This document shows positions 9,901 to 17,758 of a DNA stretch of 32,059 bases, one piece after another (position 1 is the stretch's first letter; every line of letters begins with the position of its first letter). A program made the translations under genes and the position numbers. The notes under the pieces were generated by a model. That model ran no database searches, had not been told where the DNA came from, and was given only the letters and a program-made list of their open reading frames with translations. The stretch comes from Sphingopyxis soli (lineage in GTDB: Bacteria; Pseudomonadota; Alphaproteobacteria; Sphingomonadales; Sphingomonadaceae): NCBI RefSeq assembly GCF_018682675.1, contig NZ_JAFMTR010000061.1:1-32059 (forward strand), in the 5' to 3' direction.

Positions 9901-10126
9901 GGCTTGCGGATTCCGCATTCCATACTCAACCTGCGCGTGCGTATCGGCGAGCATCGCATCAAGCGCCGTGCGGACATACACCTGCCCGCACATGATTCCC
10001 CGCAGCGACCGCCTGATCCACCGTCACGGCCGCGGGATATGGCCCAATGTTCCGATCCCCGGCGCCTTCGCCCGCCGCTGCGCATGGAGAAACAGGTCGG
10101 GCTTCAGCCTGTTATCGGCGATCTTG
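9901..10126. other. Intergenic region before tRNA-Val
   Basis: I see nothing supported in this stretch. Short overlapping open frames on both strands have no recognisable protein content. There is no integrase or att-like repeat of the tRNA 3' end. Confidence 0.5.
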
Positions 10127-10202
10127 TGGTGGGCGCTGACGGGCTCGAACCGCCGACCCTCTCGGTGTAAACGAGATGCTCTACCAACTGAGCTAAGCGC
10201 CC
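10127..10202 (-). tRNA. tRNA-Val (anticodon UAC)
   Basis: Read on the minus strand it folds fully. The acceptor GGGCGCT pairs with AGCGCCC, the D arm is GCTCAGTTGGTAGAGC, and the anticodon stem TCTCG/CGAGA has loop TTTACAC (anticodon TAC). The T loop is TTCGAGC. The 3' ACCA is encoded (10130-10127). It is 62 bases beyond the stop of the winged-helix gene on the same strand. Confidence 0.97.
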
Positions 10203-10264
10203 CCGGCCGTCCGCTTGGGGGATGCGCGCCCCTGCCACAAGCCGCCGCCGGTGGCAAGCCGCGA

Positions 10265-11266
10265 CTATTCCTCCAGCGCCTCGAAATAGCGTTCGAGCGC
10301 GTCGAATGTCGCTTCGGCGAGCGCGATGAAGATGCGGCGGCCGTCGTGTGGATCGGCTTCGCGGATGAAGAGCCCGCCATCGGTCATCGTCTTGATCCAG
10401 CGCAGCGCGGTGGTTGCAGGGACCGCCGAAGCGATGCAAAGGCTCGATACGGACACCGGCCGCCGCTCGAGCCGCGCCGCATAGAGGTCGAGCAGCATGT
10501 CCCAAGCGGGGTCGGCGAACAGGTCCGCCGGGAAAAACTGCTCGCGGAGTCGGCGCTGCCGCAGCAGGCGCCGCACCATTTTCGCGCGCTGGCGCTCGGC
10601 CGTGCGTTCCTCGGGCACAAAGCTCCGCGGCATTGTCGCGAAATCGCGCGCCGGCGCCCGCACCTGATCCGGATAGTCGGTGAAATCCTGCCCGCGCTCG
10701 AAGCCGGTCGGTGTACCGGGAAGGCCGCTCCGTTCGCGGGCGATGTCGCCGAGTAACCGTGAAATACGTGCGATCTCTTCCTGCAGCCGGTCGATCCGTT
10801 CCATCGCGGGGTCGCGCGCGACTTCCTGCACGACGAGATGCCGTTCGGATCGCGCGGCCGCCAGCGCCATGCGACGATCGGTCGCATCTGCATCGACAAG
10901 CCATTCCACACGAATCGTGTCGGGGATCGCCGCTGCGACCCGGTCGAGCGCCGCGAGCGATGTTTCACAAATCAAGGCACACCCCTTGTCCGCAACCGCC
11001 TGGCAGAGCTGCGCGAATATCCTGCTATCGATGGCTTCCGGTGCCGCCACCCATACCATGTCGAGGACAAGCATATCGCGGACATGCGCCGCCGCATCGC
11101 ATGCAGGAAGCGTCGCAACCATTCGAACGCCCTCGATCGAATCGAACCGCGACGCCGACGCCGAAAGCCCGACCGCGAGCAACGTCGACGGCGCGCTCGC
11201 CGGCAAAACGTCTTGCGCCCCATTTGCCGCGTCTTCGCCCCATTGAAACCGGACCGCATGTTCCAT
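10265..11266 (-). CDS. Winged-helix (MarR-like) regulator with receiver-like N-terminal domain
   Basis: The 333-residue product has three parts. Residues 28-140 alternate strands and helices (TLLAVGLSA, MVATLPACD, MLVLDMVWVAAPE, CALICETSLAALDRVAAAIP) like a degenerate receiver domain without an obvious phospho-acceptor set. Residues 150-175 form a short heptad helix (AMERIDRLQEEIARISRLLGD). Residues 240-330 form a winged helix, with SVSSLCIASAVPATTALRWIKTMTDGGLFIREADPHDGRR holding the recognition helix and the wing. It should bind DNA; the target is unknown. Proteins of this layout recur in sphingomonads. It is monocistronic and upstream of tRNA-Val on the same strand. Confidence 0.75.
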   Translation of the reverse strand: MEHAVRFQWGEDAANGAQDVLPASAPSTLLAVGLSASASRFDSIEGVRMVATLPACDAAAHVRDMLVLDMVWVAAPEAIDSRIFAQLCQAVADKGCALICETSLAALDRVAAAIPDTIRVEWLVDADATDRRMALAAARSERHLVVQEVARDPAMERIDRLQEEIARISRLLGDIARERSGLPGTPTGFERGQDFTDYPDQVRAPARDFATMPRSFVPEERTAERQRAKMVRRLLRQRRLREQFFPADLFADPAWDMLLDLYAARLERRPVSVSSLCIASAVPATTALRWIKTMTDGGLFIREADPHDGRRIFIALAEATFDALERYFEALEE

Positions 11267-11680
11267 GTCGATGCCCCTGCCCCTTGATCCGCCATGACGT
11301 CTTTATGCCGTCACTCCGGCCATATTCACCTTTTGTTCGTTCCCTTTCGCCGCCATTTCGGACCCAAACCTCGCCGTCGGTTCAGACGGCAGAGATAAAA
11401 CGGATGGAAGACACTCCACTTTGGACATGGTTTGTTCCTGTCGTCAACGGCTAATTGATCCTGGCCTCCGCGCAGCGGAAGCATCCGTCAAAGCCACCGA
11501 TGCTCTCGTCGCCCGCCCCGACGCGCCAACGATGCCGTCTGGCTGGACTTGCGGTGCTTCTGGTCGCTGCCCGTCGGACGGCGCATCGCACACGGACCGA
11601 AGAGGGGCTCGGTGACCACAGCCGACGCCCGGCAACACGCCCGCTTTCCGCGCCGCGCTTTTCCGGCTAGGGCGAAGCGC
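11267..11680. other. 414-base intergenic region between divergent wHTH gene and crcB operon
   Basis: I see no supported gene. A perfect 6-bp inverted repeat GCCGTC/GACGGC with a 6-base loop sits at 11372-11389, and a looser tgacg...cgtca pair at 11295-11313 lies close to the wHTH start. Either could be an operator. I looked for a fluoride riboswitch before crcB and did not find its conserved core. Confidence 0.5.
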
Positions 11681-12061
11681 ATGAACGGCCTGTTTTCTGT
11701 CATGATCGGTGGCGCCATCGGATCGGGCGCGCGTTACTTCGTCGGCAAGGCGATGCTCGCGCGGCTCGGTCCCAATTTCCCGTGGTGGACGCTCAGCGTC
11801 AACATCGCCGGGAGCTTTTTGATGGGCTTGCTCGTCGGCTGGCTGGCACGCGAGGCCAGCGGCGGCGAAGCCACGCGTCTGTTCGTCGGCGTCGGCATTC
11901 TGGGCGGCTTCACGACCTTTTCCTCCTTCAGCATGGAGTTCTGGCTGCTGTTCGAACGCGGCCAGGCGGGGCAGGCTGCCGCCTATGTGCTCGCCTCGGT
12001 CGCCGGCGGAATCCTCGCCTGCGGCCTCGGGATGCTGTTGATCCGGCAGCTTCCGGCATGA
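11681..12061 (+). CDS. crcB: Fluoride ion exporter CrcB/Fluc
   Basis: The 126-residue product is a four-helix membrane channel that works as an antiparallel dimer to remove fluoride. The family marks are clear: GGAIGSGARYFVG at the start, WWTLSVNIAGSFLMGLLVGWL (the Asn helix), GILGGFTTFSSFSMEFW (the TTFSSF box with its Phe residues), and a last helix VAGGILACGLGMLL. ATG 11681 begins exactly at the family N-terminus. Its stop overlaps the next start (ATGA), so it heads a five-gene, tightly coupled operon. Length is normal. Confidence 0.95.
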   Translation: MNGLFSVMIGGAIGSGARYFVGKAMLARLGPNFPWWTLSVNIAGSFLMGLLVGWLAREASGGEATRLFVGVGILGGFTTFSSFSMEFWLLFERGQAGQAAAYVLASVAGGILACGLGMLLIRQLPA

Positions 12062-13266
12062 CGCACGACCGCGGCATTCAGGACAGCGCCACCGTTGCCG
12101 AAGAGGATGGCGGCATCCGCCTCGACCGCTGGTTCAAGCGCCACCGGCCGGGAACTCCGCACGCGCTGATCGCGCGCTGGGCGCGGTCGGGAGAACTCAC
12201 GATCGATGGCCGCAAGGCCGACGTTTCCGATCGCATCGAAGCCGGGCAGCGGATCGCGATGCCCGTCCCGCCTGCGGCGCCCTCCGGTCCGAAACCGCGC
12301 AGGGAAAAGCCGCTTTCGCCCGCCGACGTCGCCTTCGCCGAGGCGATGGTGATTCACCGCGACAAGAGCGCGCTGGTTCTCGACAAGCCGCCCGGTCTTG
12401 CGACGCAGGGCGGCACCAAGACCGACGCACATGTCGATGGCCTGCTCGGCGCCCTGCAGGGCGAGGCACCGGTGCGGCCAAAGCTCGTCCACCGGCTCGA
12501 CAAGGACACATCGGGCGCGCTGCTCGTCGCGCGCACGCCCCGCGCGGCGGCTTGGTTCGCCAAGGCCTTTTCGAACCGCAGCGCGCGCAAGACCTATTGG
12601 GCGATTGTCGTCGGCGTTCCCGACATCGCGCAGGGCGAGATCGACCTGCCGCTCGCCAAACAGCCCGGATCGGGCGGCGAGAAGATGCATGTCGATGAGA
12701 AAGGCTTGCCGTCCAGGTCACGCTACCGCGTCATCGAACGCGCCGGGAACAGCGCCGCCTGGGTCGAGCTTCAGCCGCTCACCGGCCGCACGCACCAGCT
12801 TCGCGTCCATATGGCGGCGATCGGCCATCCGATCGTCGGCGACGGCAAATATGGGGGCAAGGGAGCCTTCCTGACCGGGACGATCAGCCGCAAGCTGCAT
12901 CTCCACAGCCGCCGCCTGCGCATCGACCATCCCGACGGGGGTAGTATCGACGTCAGCGCCGACGTTCCCGAGCATTTCGCGGCAAGCCTCGACGCCCTTG
13001 GCTTCGACTTGCTGCTCGGCGAGACGGGCATCGACGACGCCCCCAAGGGCCCGCCCCCGAAAGCTGCTGCGAAGGCGGCCGCCAAGGCGCATAGCAAACA
13101 GATCCGCAAGGCGCGCCGCGGCGAACGGCGCGGGCGTACAGCGACAAGCAAGCCGACCGACCAGGTTGGAAAACCGAAAGCCAAAGCAAAAAACAAGCCC
13201 AGCAGCCCTTCCGGACGCGGCGGCACGCCCAGCCCTCGCAAATCTCCTTCCAAAAGGCCACGCTGA
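12058..13266 (+). CDS. rluC: RluA-family 23S rRNA pseudouridine synthase, RluC-like
   Basis: The 402-residue product should convert uridines in 23S rRNA to pseudouridine. An S4 RNA-binding domain lies near residues 18-70 (IRLDRWFKRH, ARSGELTIDGRKAD). The catalytic domain covers about 95-320, with VLDKPPGLATQGG, the active-site Asp148 in HRLDKDTSGALLVAR, and LQPLTGRTHQLRVHMAAIGHPIVGD. The C-terminal 75 residues are unusual: a Lys/Ala/Arg/Pro-rich basic tail (KAAAKAAAKAHSKQ, RRGERRGR, PKAKAKNKP), probably disordered and RNA-binding. RluC-type specificity (positions 955/2504/2580) is inferred from the S4-containing layout; RluD is an alternative. It overlaps crcB by ATGA and the next gene by one base (TGATG). 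Confidence 0.88.
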   Translation: MTHDRGIQDSATVAEEDGGIRLDRWFKRHRPGTPHALIARWARSGELTIDGRKADVSDRIEAGQRIAMPVPPAAPSGPKPRREKPLSPADVAFAEAMVIHRDKSALVLDKPPGLATQGGTKTDAHVDGLLGALQGEAPVRPKLVHRLDKDTSGALLVARTPRAAAWFAKAFSNRSARKTYWAIVVGVPDIAQGEIDLPLAKQPGSGGEKMHVDEKGLPSRSRYRVIERAGNSAAWVELQPLTGRTHQLRVHMAAIGHPIVGDGKYGGKGAFLTGTISRKLHLHSRRLRIDHPDGGSIDVSADVPEHFAASLDALGFDLLLGETGIDDAPKGPPPKAAAKAAAKAHSKQIRKARRGERRGRTATSKPTDQVGKPKAKAKNKPSSPSGRGGTPSPRKSPSKRPR

Positions 13267-13889
13267 TGCACCCCAATTCCGCCTTTCGTCCGAAGCACGA
13301 CGATCTCGCTCCCATGTTCGTACGCGAGATCGGCTTTGCCGCGATCTTCGCGGCGACGCCCGACGGCCCGCGCGTCGCGCACGCCCCTGTCGTGCTGAGC
13401 GACGATGCGACAACGATCCGTTTCCATCTGTCACGCGGCAATGCGCTGACCCGCCACCTCGACGGCAGCCCGATGCTCGCGGTGGTGCAGGGTCCCGACG
13501 CCTATCTCAGCGCCAACTGGTACGCGGATCCGACGAAGGCGGTTCCGACCTGGAACTATGTTGCGGTCGAAATGGAGGGCGTGGCGCAAAAGCTGGACGA
13601 TGCCGGGCTGATCGCACAGCTCGACGCGCTGTCGGCGCTTCATGAAGAGCGGATCGGCGAGGATCCGCCCTGGACGCGCGCCAAGATGGACCAGGCCTAT
13701 TTCGGCAAGCTGACCGGCGCGATCACGGGGTTCGAGATGCGCATCCGGGCGTGGCGGCCGACGCTGAAGCTGTCGCAGAACAAACCCGGCGACGAGCGCG
13801 AACGCCTGGCGGCGGGCGTCGAGGCGACCGGCAACCGCGCGGTCGCGCATCTGATGCGCGAGCTTGGCGGCGAAAGGACGGGCGCATGA
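13266..13889 (+). CDS. PaiB-like FMN-binding protein
   Basis: The 207-residue product matches the PaiB family, which has a split-barrel flavin-binding fold. It starts MHPNSAFRP, then has a strand set FAAIFAATPDGPRVAHAPVVL, HLSRGNALTRHL, MLAVVQGPDAYLSANWY, VPTWNYVAVEMEG, and a C-terminal ITGFEMRIRAWRPTLKLSQNKP. In Bacillus, PaiB was described as a negative regulator of sporulation and protease genes. In proteobacteria the role is open and may be redox or flavin related, so I do not claim DNA binding. It starts inside the rluC stop and its stop overlaps the next ATG (ATGA). Confidence 0.9.
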   Translation: MHPNSAFRPKHDDLAPMFVREIGFAAIFAATPDGPRVAHAPVVLSDDATTIRFHLSRGNALTRHLDGSPMLAVVQGPDAYLSANWYADPTKAVPTWNYVAVEMEGVAQKLDDAGLIAQLDALSALHEERIGEDPPWTRAKMDQAYFGKLTGAITGFEMRIRAWRPTLKLSQNKPGDERERLAAGVEATGNRAVAHLMRELGGERTGA

Positions 13890-14122
13890 CTCAGGCGGCG
13901 GACGCCCTCGCCAAAAAGCGCTTTTTCGCGCTGGCGGCGATGCGCCTGATGGGCGCGATCTTCATCATCGCGGGCTTCATCCTGATCCGCGGCGCGTGGG
14001 CGATCGCGGGGCAGCCGACCGACCGCTGGATCGGCGTCGCGGTGGTGCTGGCCGGAGTGTTCGACTTCGCGGTCATGCCCAAGATCCTCGCGCGCCGCTG
14101 GCGATCGCCGAAGGCCCCATGA
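13886..14122 (+). CDS. Small two-helix membrane protein
   Basis: The 78-residue product has a charged start (MTQAADALAKKRFF) and two hydrophobic helices, about 17-36 (MRLMGAIFIIAGFILI) and 48-66 (WIGVAVVLAGVFDFAVMP). It ends in a basic tail ARRWRSPK. I do not recognise a named family beyond small hypothetical membrane proteins found before ATP12 in sphingomonads. Both ends overlap neighbours by four bases, so it is certainly translated as part of the operon. Its place before an F1-ATPase assembly factor could hint at a membrane energy role, but this is weak. Confidence 0.8.
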   Translation: MTQAADALAKKRFFALAAMRLMGAIFIIAGFILIRGAWAIAGQPTDRWIGVAVVLAGVFDFAVMPKILARRWRSPKAP

Positions 14123-14808
14123 AGCGCTTCTGGCAGCAGGCCGAGGCCGTCCGCGAAGACGGCGCATGGGGCATCGCGCTCGACGGGCGTCCCGTGCGCA
14201 CGCCCAAGCGCGCGCCGCTGGTCGTCGAAAGCTTGGTGCTCGCCGAAGCGATTGCGGACGAATGGAATGCGGTCGGAGAGACTATCGATCCCGCCCGCAT
14301 GCCGCTGACGGGGATCGCCAATGCGGCGATCGACATTGCCGGCGCCGACGCCGCCGCGTTCGCCGAGCCGATTGCGGCTTACGCGACAAGCGACCTCTTC
14401 TGCTACCGCGACGATCGCGACCCTGCCCTGCAAGCCGAACAGATTGCCCTCTGGAACCCCCTGCTGGCCTGGGCAGAGCAGCGGTACGGCATCGAATTCG
14501 TGCTGGCCGAGGGCGTACTGCCTATCGATCAGCCGGACGCGACCATCGCGGCGCTGCGCGACGCCGTGCTGTCACACGATCCGTTCCGGCTCGCGCCGCT
14601 CACTTTGCTGGTGACGATCGGCGGTTCGCTCGTGGCCGGCCTGGCGCTGATCGAAAATGCCTACACCGCCGCCGAGCTATGGGAGGCCGTCAGCCTCGAC
14701 GAACTGTATCAGGAACGCCGCTGGGGCGCCGACAGCGAGGCGCAAAGCGCGCGCGCGCGGCGCGAGGCCGACTGGCACAATGCCGCGCGGTTTCTGAGCC
14801 TGCTCTAG
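14119..14808 (+). CDS. ATP12-family F1-ATPase assembly chaperone
   Basis: The 229-residue product matches ATP12, which holds the F1 alpha subunit until it joins the hexamer. This family is shared by alphaproteobacteria and mitochondria. Readable marks are GRPVRTPKRAPL, a central helix LAEAIADEWNAVGETIDPARMPLTGIANAAID, the DLFCYRDDRDPALQAEQ block, HDPFRLAPLTLLVTIGGSLVAGLALI, and the C-terminal DELYQERRWGAD. Length is full. It overlaps the preceding gene by ATGA and shares a CTAG palindrome with the stop of the convergent crotonase gene. It is the last gene of the crcB operon. Confidence 0.93.
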   Translation: MKRFWQQAEAVREDGAWGIALDGRPVRTPKRAPLVVESLVLAEAIADEWNAVGETIDPARMPLTGIANAAIDIAGADAAAFAEPIAAYATSDLFCYRDDRDPALQAEQIALWNPLLAWAEQRYGIEFVLAEGVLPIDQPDATIAALRDAVLSHDPFRLAPLTLLVTIGGSLVAGLALIENAYTAAELWEAVSLDELYQERRWGADSEAQSARARREADWHNAARFLSLL

Positions 14809-15608
14809 TCCGCGAAATTCGGCTTCCGCTTCTGCATATGCGCCATCACCGCCTCCATCTGGTTGGGGGTGCGGATGACCTTCACCTGCTCGTCGCTCTC
14901 GGCCTGCAGGATCTCGGCGTCGCTCGCGTCTGCGAGCATGTTGCAGAGCCGCTTCGCGCCGCGGATCGCGTGCGGATTCCTGTTCGCGATCACCCGCGCC
15001 AGTTCCATCGCCTTGGCGAGCGGATCGTCCGACACGTGGGTCGCGAAGCCCAGGATCTTCGCTTCCGAGCCGGTGAATTCGCGATTGGTATAGATCATCT
15101 CGCGCAGCACATCGTCGGCGACCTGCGTCCGCCACAGCGCCATGCCCGCAACGTCGGGAACCAGGCCCCAGCGCATTTCCATGATCGCGATGCGCGTGTC
15201 GGGATGGACGATGCGGATGTCGGCGGCCGCCATGATCTGGCTGCCCGCACCGAAGGCGACGCCATGCACCGCGGCGATCACCGGCACCGGAATCTCGCGC
15301 CAGCCCCACGCGGCATATTGGGCGTTGTTCGCAATGCCGCGCGTGCGGTCGGACAAGCTGCCGCCCGCGCTGCTCGCACCCGGATCGCGATCATCGCTGA
15401 GGCTGGAAAGGTCCAGCCCGGCGCAGAAGGCGCGACCCTCGCCCGACAGAATGACGACGCGCAGGCCTTGCCTTGCCTTCAGGTCGTCGACCGCCTCGGC
15501 GAGCGCCGACCACATCGCGGCGTCGAGCGCGTTCATCTTGTCGGCGCGGATCAGCCGGACGTCGGCGATGCCGTCCTCCAGCATCGTGATCGAGATACGG
15601 TCCTTCAT
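14805..15608 (-). CDS. Crotonase / enoyl-CoA hydratase family protein
   Basis: The 267-residue product has the crotonase fold and acts on a CoA thioester. The oxyanion loop is GRAFCAGLDL (58-67), with the second loop at HGVAFGAGSQIMAAADIRI. At the first acid position (Glu in classic hydratases) it has Gln124. It keeps Glu144 in IMEMRWGLVPD and has Asp152 eight residues on, the same spacing as the Glu/Asp pair of dienoyl-CoA isomerase. The pattern 'MEmrWGLvPD' is typical of a crotonase subgroup of unclear reaction. Hydratase, isomerase or another step are all possible. It follows the HCCA-isomerase-like gene with an ATGA overlap and shares a pathway with the synthetase upstream. Confidence 0.9.
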   Translation of the reverse strand: MKDRISITMLEDGIADVRLIRADKMNALDAAMWSALAEAVDDLKARQGLRVVILSGEGRAFCAGLDLSSLSDDRDPGASSAGGSLSDRTRGIANNAQYAAWGWREIPVPVIAAVHGVAFGAGSQIMAAADIRIVHPDTRIAIMEMRWGLVPDVAGMALWRTQVADDVLREMIYTNREFTGSEAKILGFATHVSDDPLAKAMELARVIANRNPHAIRGAKRLCNMLADASDAEILQAESDEQVKVIRTPNQMEAVMAHMQKRKPNFAD

Positions 15609-16222
15609 CGGGGAGTCCTTTTCAGTGCAGCTTCGACGAGCGGGAGCTGGTCGTTGCCGAAATACATGTCGGTGCCGTCGACGAAGATCGTCGGCGACCC
15701 ATAGCCGCCACGCGCGACGACCTCGTCGGTGTTGGCGCGGAGCCGCGCCTTCACTTCGTCGCTACCCGCGGCGGCGCGAATCGCCGCGCCATCGAGTCCC
15801 TCGGCCGTCGCGACGGCTTCCAGGACCTCGGGATCGTCGAGATTTTCCTGACGGCCGAAATAGCTGGCGAAGGCGGCGCGCGCGAACCGCGCAAGGGCGG
15901 TCTGATCCGCTTCGAGCGCGGTCGCGAAGCGCATCGCCTGCACACTCTTCGCCGGATGATATTGCGAGGGGAAGTTCATCGGCACGCCGGCGAGCCGCGC
16001 CCAATCCTTCAGCACCTTCCAGCTATGCTGGAGCCGCCGGTTGTCGGCCTGCTCGCGCGCGGCATAGACGGCGGGGTTCACGGAGTTGAACACGCCGCCC
16101 ACGAGAATCGGCCGGTAGATCGCCGTCACACCCGTCCGTTCGAGCACGCCGGGCAGATTGTGGAACGCAAGGCAGGTCCACGGGCTCGACAGGTCGAAGA
16201 AGAATTCGACGCGCGCGCTCAT
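15605..16222 (-). CDS. 2-hydroxychromene-2-carboxylate isomerase family protein (DsbA/GST-kappa fold)
   Basis: The 205-residue product has the thioredoxin-like fold of HCCA isomerases. It starts RVEFFFDLSSPWTCLAFHNLP, where Ser replaces the DsbA cysteines, has YRPILVGGVFNSVNP, and ends with GGYGSPTIFVDGTDMYFGNDQLPLVEAAL, the family cis-Pro and C-terminal mark. HCCA isomerase acts in naphthalene and other polyaromatic breakdown with glutathione. Many family members next to acyl-CoA genes have no proven substrate. Here it lies between an acyl-CoA synthetase (3-base gap) and a crotonase (4-base overlap). I infer a role in breaking down an aromatic or alicyclic acid, without naming it. Confidence 0.88.
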   Translation of the reverse strand: MSARVEFFFDLSSPWTCLAFHNLPGVLERTGVTAIYRPILVGGVFNSVNPAVYAAREQADNRRLQHSWKVLKDWARLAGVPMNFPSQYHPAKSVQAMRFATALEADQTALARFARAAFASYFGRQENLDDPEVLEAVATAEGLDGAAIRAAAGSDEVKARLRANTDEVVARGGYGSPTIFVDGTDMYFGNDQLPLVEAALKRTPR

Positions 16223-16225
16223 CCT

Positions 16226-17758
16226 TCAGGCTCCCGCCTTCGCCTTTTCCCAATATTGGTCGCGCAGCAGCCGCTTGTAGAGCTTGCCCGTGTCGTGGCG
16301 CGGCAGCGCTTCGAGGAAGTCGATCCGCCGCGGGATCTTCACGCCGGACAATTTCTCGCGCGCATAGCTCAGAAGCTCGGCGCGGAAGGCGTCGGTCGCG
16401 TCGGCCATGTCGGCGGGCTGGATCACCGCGATCACTTCCTCGCCCATTTCCTCGTGCGGTCCGCCGACGACCGCGACGTCGGCGACCTTCGGGTGGGTGA
16501 CGAGGTGATTCTCGATTTCCTGCGGATAGATATTCACGCCGCCCGAGATGATCATGAAGCTCTTGCGGTCGGTGAGGTAGAGGAAGCCATCTTCATCAAC
16601 TTTGCCCACATCGCCCAGCGTCGACCAGCCTTTCGAATTGCGGCTCGATGCGGTCTTCTCCGGATCATCATGATATTCAAAGATATTTTCGCTCTCGAAG
16701 AACACCGCGCCTTCTTCGCCCACCGGCAGTTCGGTCTCGTTATCCTCGCCGACGATATGGAGCGTGCCCATGATCGGGCGGCCGACCGTGCCCTTGTGCG
16801 CGAGCCAGTCGTGGCTGGTCGCGAAGGTCATGCCATTGCCCTCCGACCCCGCATAATATTCGAGCAGCACCGGCCCCCACCAGTCGATCATCGCCTGCTT
16901 GACCGGCACGGGGCACGGCGCCGCGGCGTGGATCGCACCCTTCATCGAGGTCACGTCATATTGCGCGCGGACGGCGTCGGGCAGCTTCAGCATCCGCACG
17001 AAATGCGTCGGCACGAACTGCGCGCAGTTGCAGCGATAATGCTGGATCGCCGCGAGCGCGCCCTCGGCATCGAACTTCTTCATCAGGACAACGGTGCCGC
17101 CAAGGCGGTGGATCGTCATCGACCAGCGCAGCGGCGCGGCGTGATAGAGCGGCGCCGGCGACAGATAGACGCTGTCGGCGTTGATCCCGAAAGCGGCGCT
17201 CGCGAGCATGACGAGGCTGTTCGCGGCGTCGATCGCCGGATCCTCCGGCAGCGGAACGCGCACGCCCTTCGGCCGCCCGGTGGTGCCCGACGAATAGAGC
17301 ATATCGACCCCGGCGCGCTCGTCGGCGATGCGCTCCGCCGGCATTTTTGCCAGCTCGTCCTCGATCTTCGCCCAGCCCGCAATGTCGCCGCCCATCGCGA
17401 AGCGGGTGATCTGCGTCGTCAGTTGCTGCGCCGCCGCTGCGAGGCTCGCCGAGACGACGAGCATTTTCGCGCCCGAATTTTCGAGGATATAATCGGTTTC
17501 GTCCTGCGTCAGCCGCGACGAGATGCAGACGTAGCGCAGCCCGGCGCGCTGCGCGCCCCAGGTCAGCCCGTAATAATGGGGGGTGTTCTCGAGCATGAAA
17601 GCGACGACGTCCTCATGCCCCAGCCCGTGCGCGCGAAACACCTGCGCGGCGCGGTTCGACGCGGCGTCGAGTTCGGCATAGCTGATCGTCTCGCCCGTTT
17701 CGGCGACGATGATCGCGGGCTTGTCGGGATGGGTCGCGGCATAGGTCGAGGGGTGCAT
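16226..17758 (-). CDS. Class I adenylate-forming acyl-CoA synthetase
   Basis: The 510-residue product has all adenylation motifs: MLYSSGTTGRPKG (P-loop), YYAGSEGNGMTF, LTDRKSFMIISGGVNIYPQEIEN, and the C-terminal catalytic Lys in DTGKLYKRLLRD. It opens directly with the domain (HPSTYAATHPDKPAIIVAETGETISYAEL) and lacks an N-terminal extension. The ribosome binding site GGAGAGAG lies before ATG 17758. It leads a three-gene operon with an HCCA-isomerase-like protein and a crotonase. It therefore probably makes the CoA ester that those enzymes process. The substrate cannot be read. Confidence 0.93.
   Translation of the reverse strand: MHPSTYAATHPDKPAIIVAETGETISYAELDAASNRAAQVFRAHGLGHEDVVAFMLENTPHYYGLTWGAQRAGLRYVCISSRLTQDETDYILENSGAKMLVVSASLAAAAQQLTTQITRFAMGGDIAGWAKIEDELAKMPAERIADERAGVDMLYSSGTTGRPKGVRVPLPEDPAIDAANSLVMLASAAFGINADSVYLSPAPLYHAAPLRWSMTIHRLGGTVVLMKKFDAEGALAAIQHYRCNCAQFVPTHFVRMLKLPDAVRAQYDVTSMKGAIHAAAPCPVPVKQAMIDWWGPVLLEYYAGSEGNGMTFATSHDWLAHKGTVGRPIMGTLHIVGEDNETELPVGEEGAVFFESENIFEYHDDPEKTASSRNSKGWSTLGDVGKVDEDGFLYLTDRKSFMIISGGVNIYPQEIENHLVTHPKVADVAVVGGPHEEMGEEVIAVIQPADMADATDAFRAELLSYAREKLSGVKIPRRIDFLEALPRHDTGKLYKRLLRDQYWEKAKAGA

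Noticed and set aside
10127..10202. tRNA-Val as an island attachment site
   Set aside because: No integrase is nearby and I see no repeat of the tRNA 3' end in the window; flanking genes look chromosomal.
11549..11680. Fluoride riboswitch before crcB
   Set aside because: I looked for the conserved crcB-motif core (GATGG...CC, AACCGC, GATGGC.CCTAC) and did not find it; only unrelated GC-rich hairpin potential is present.
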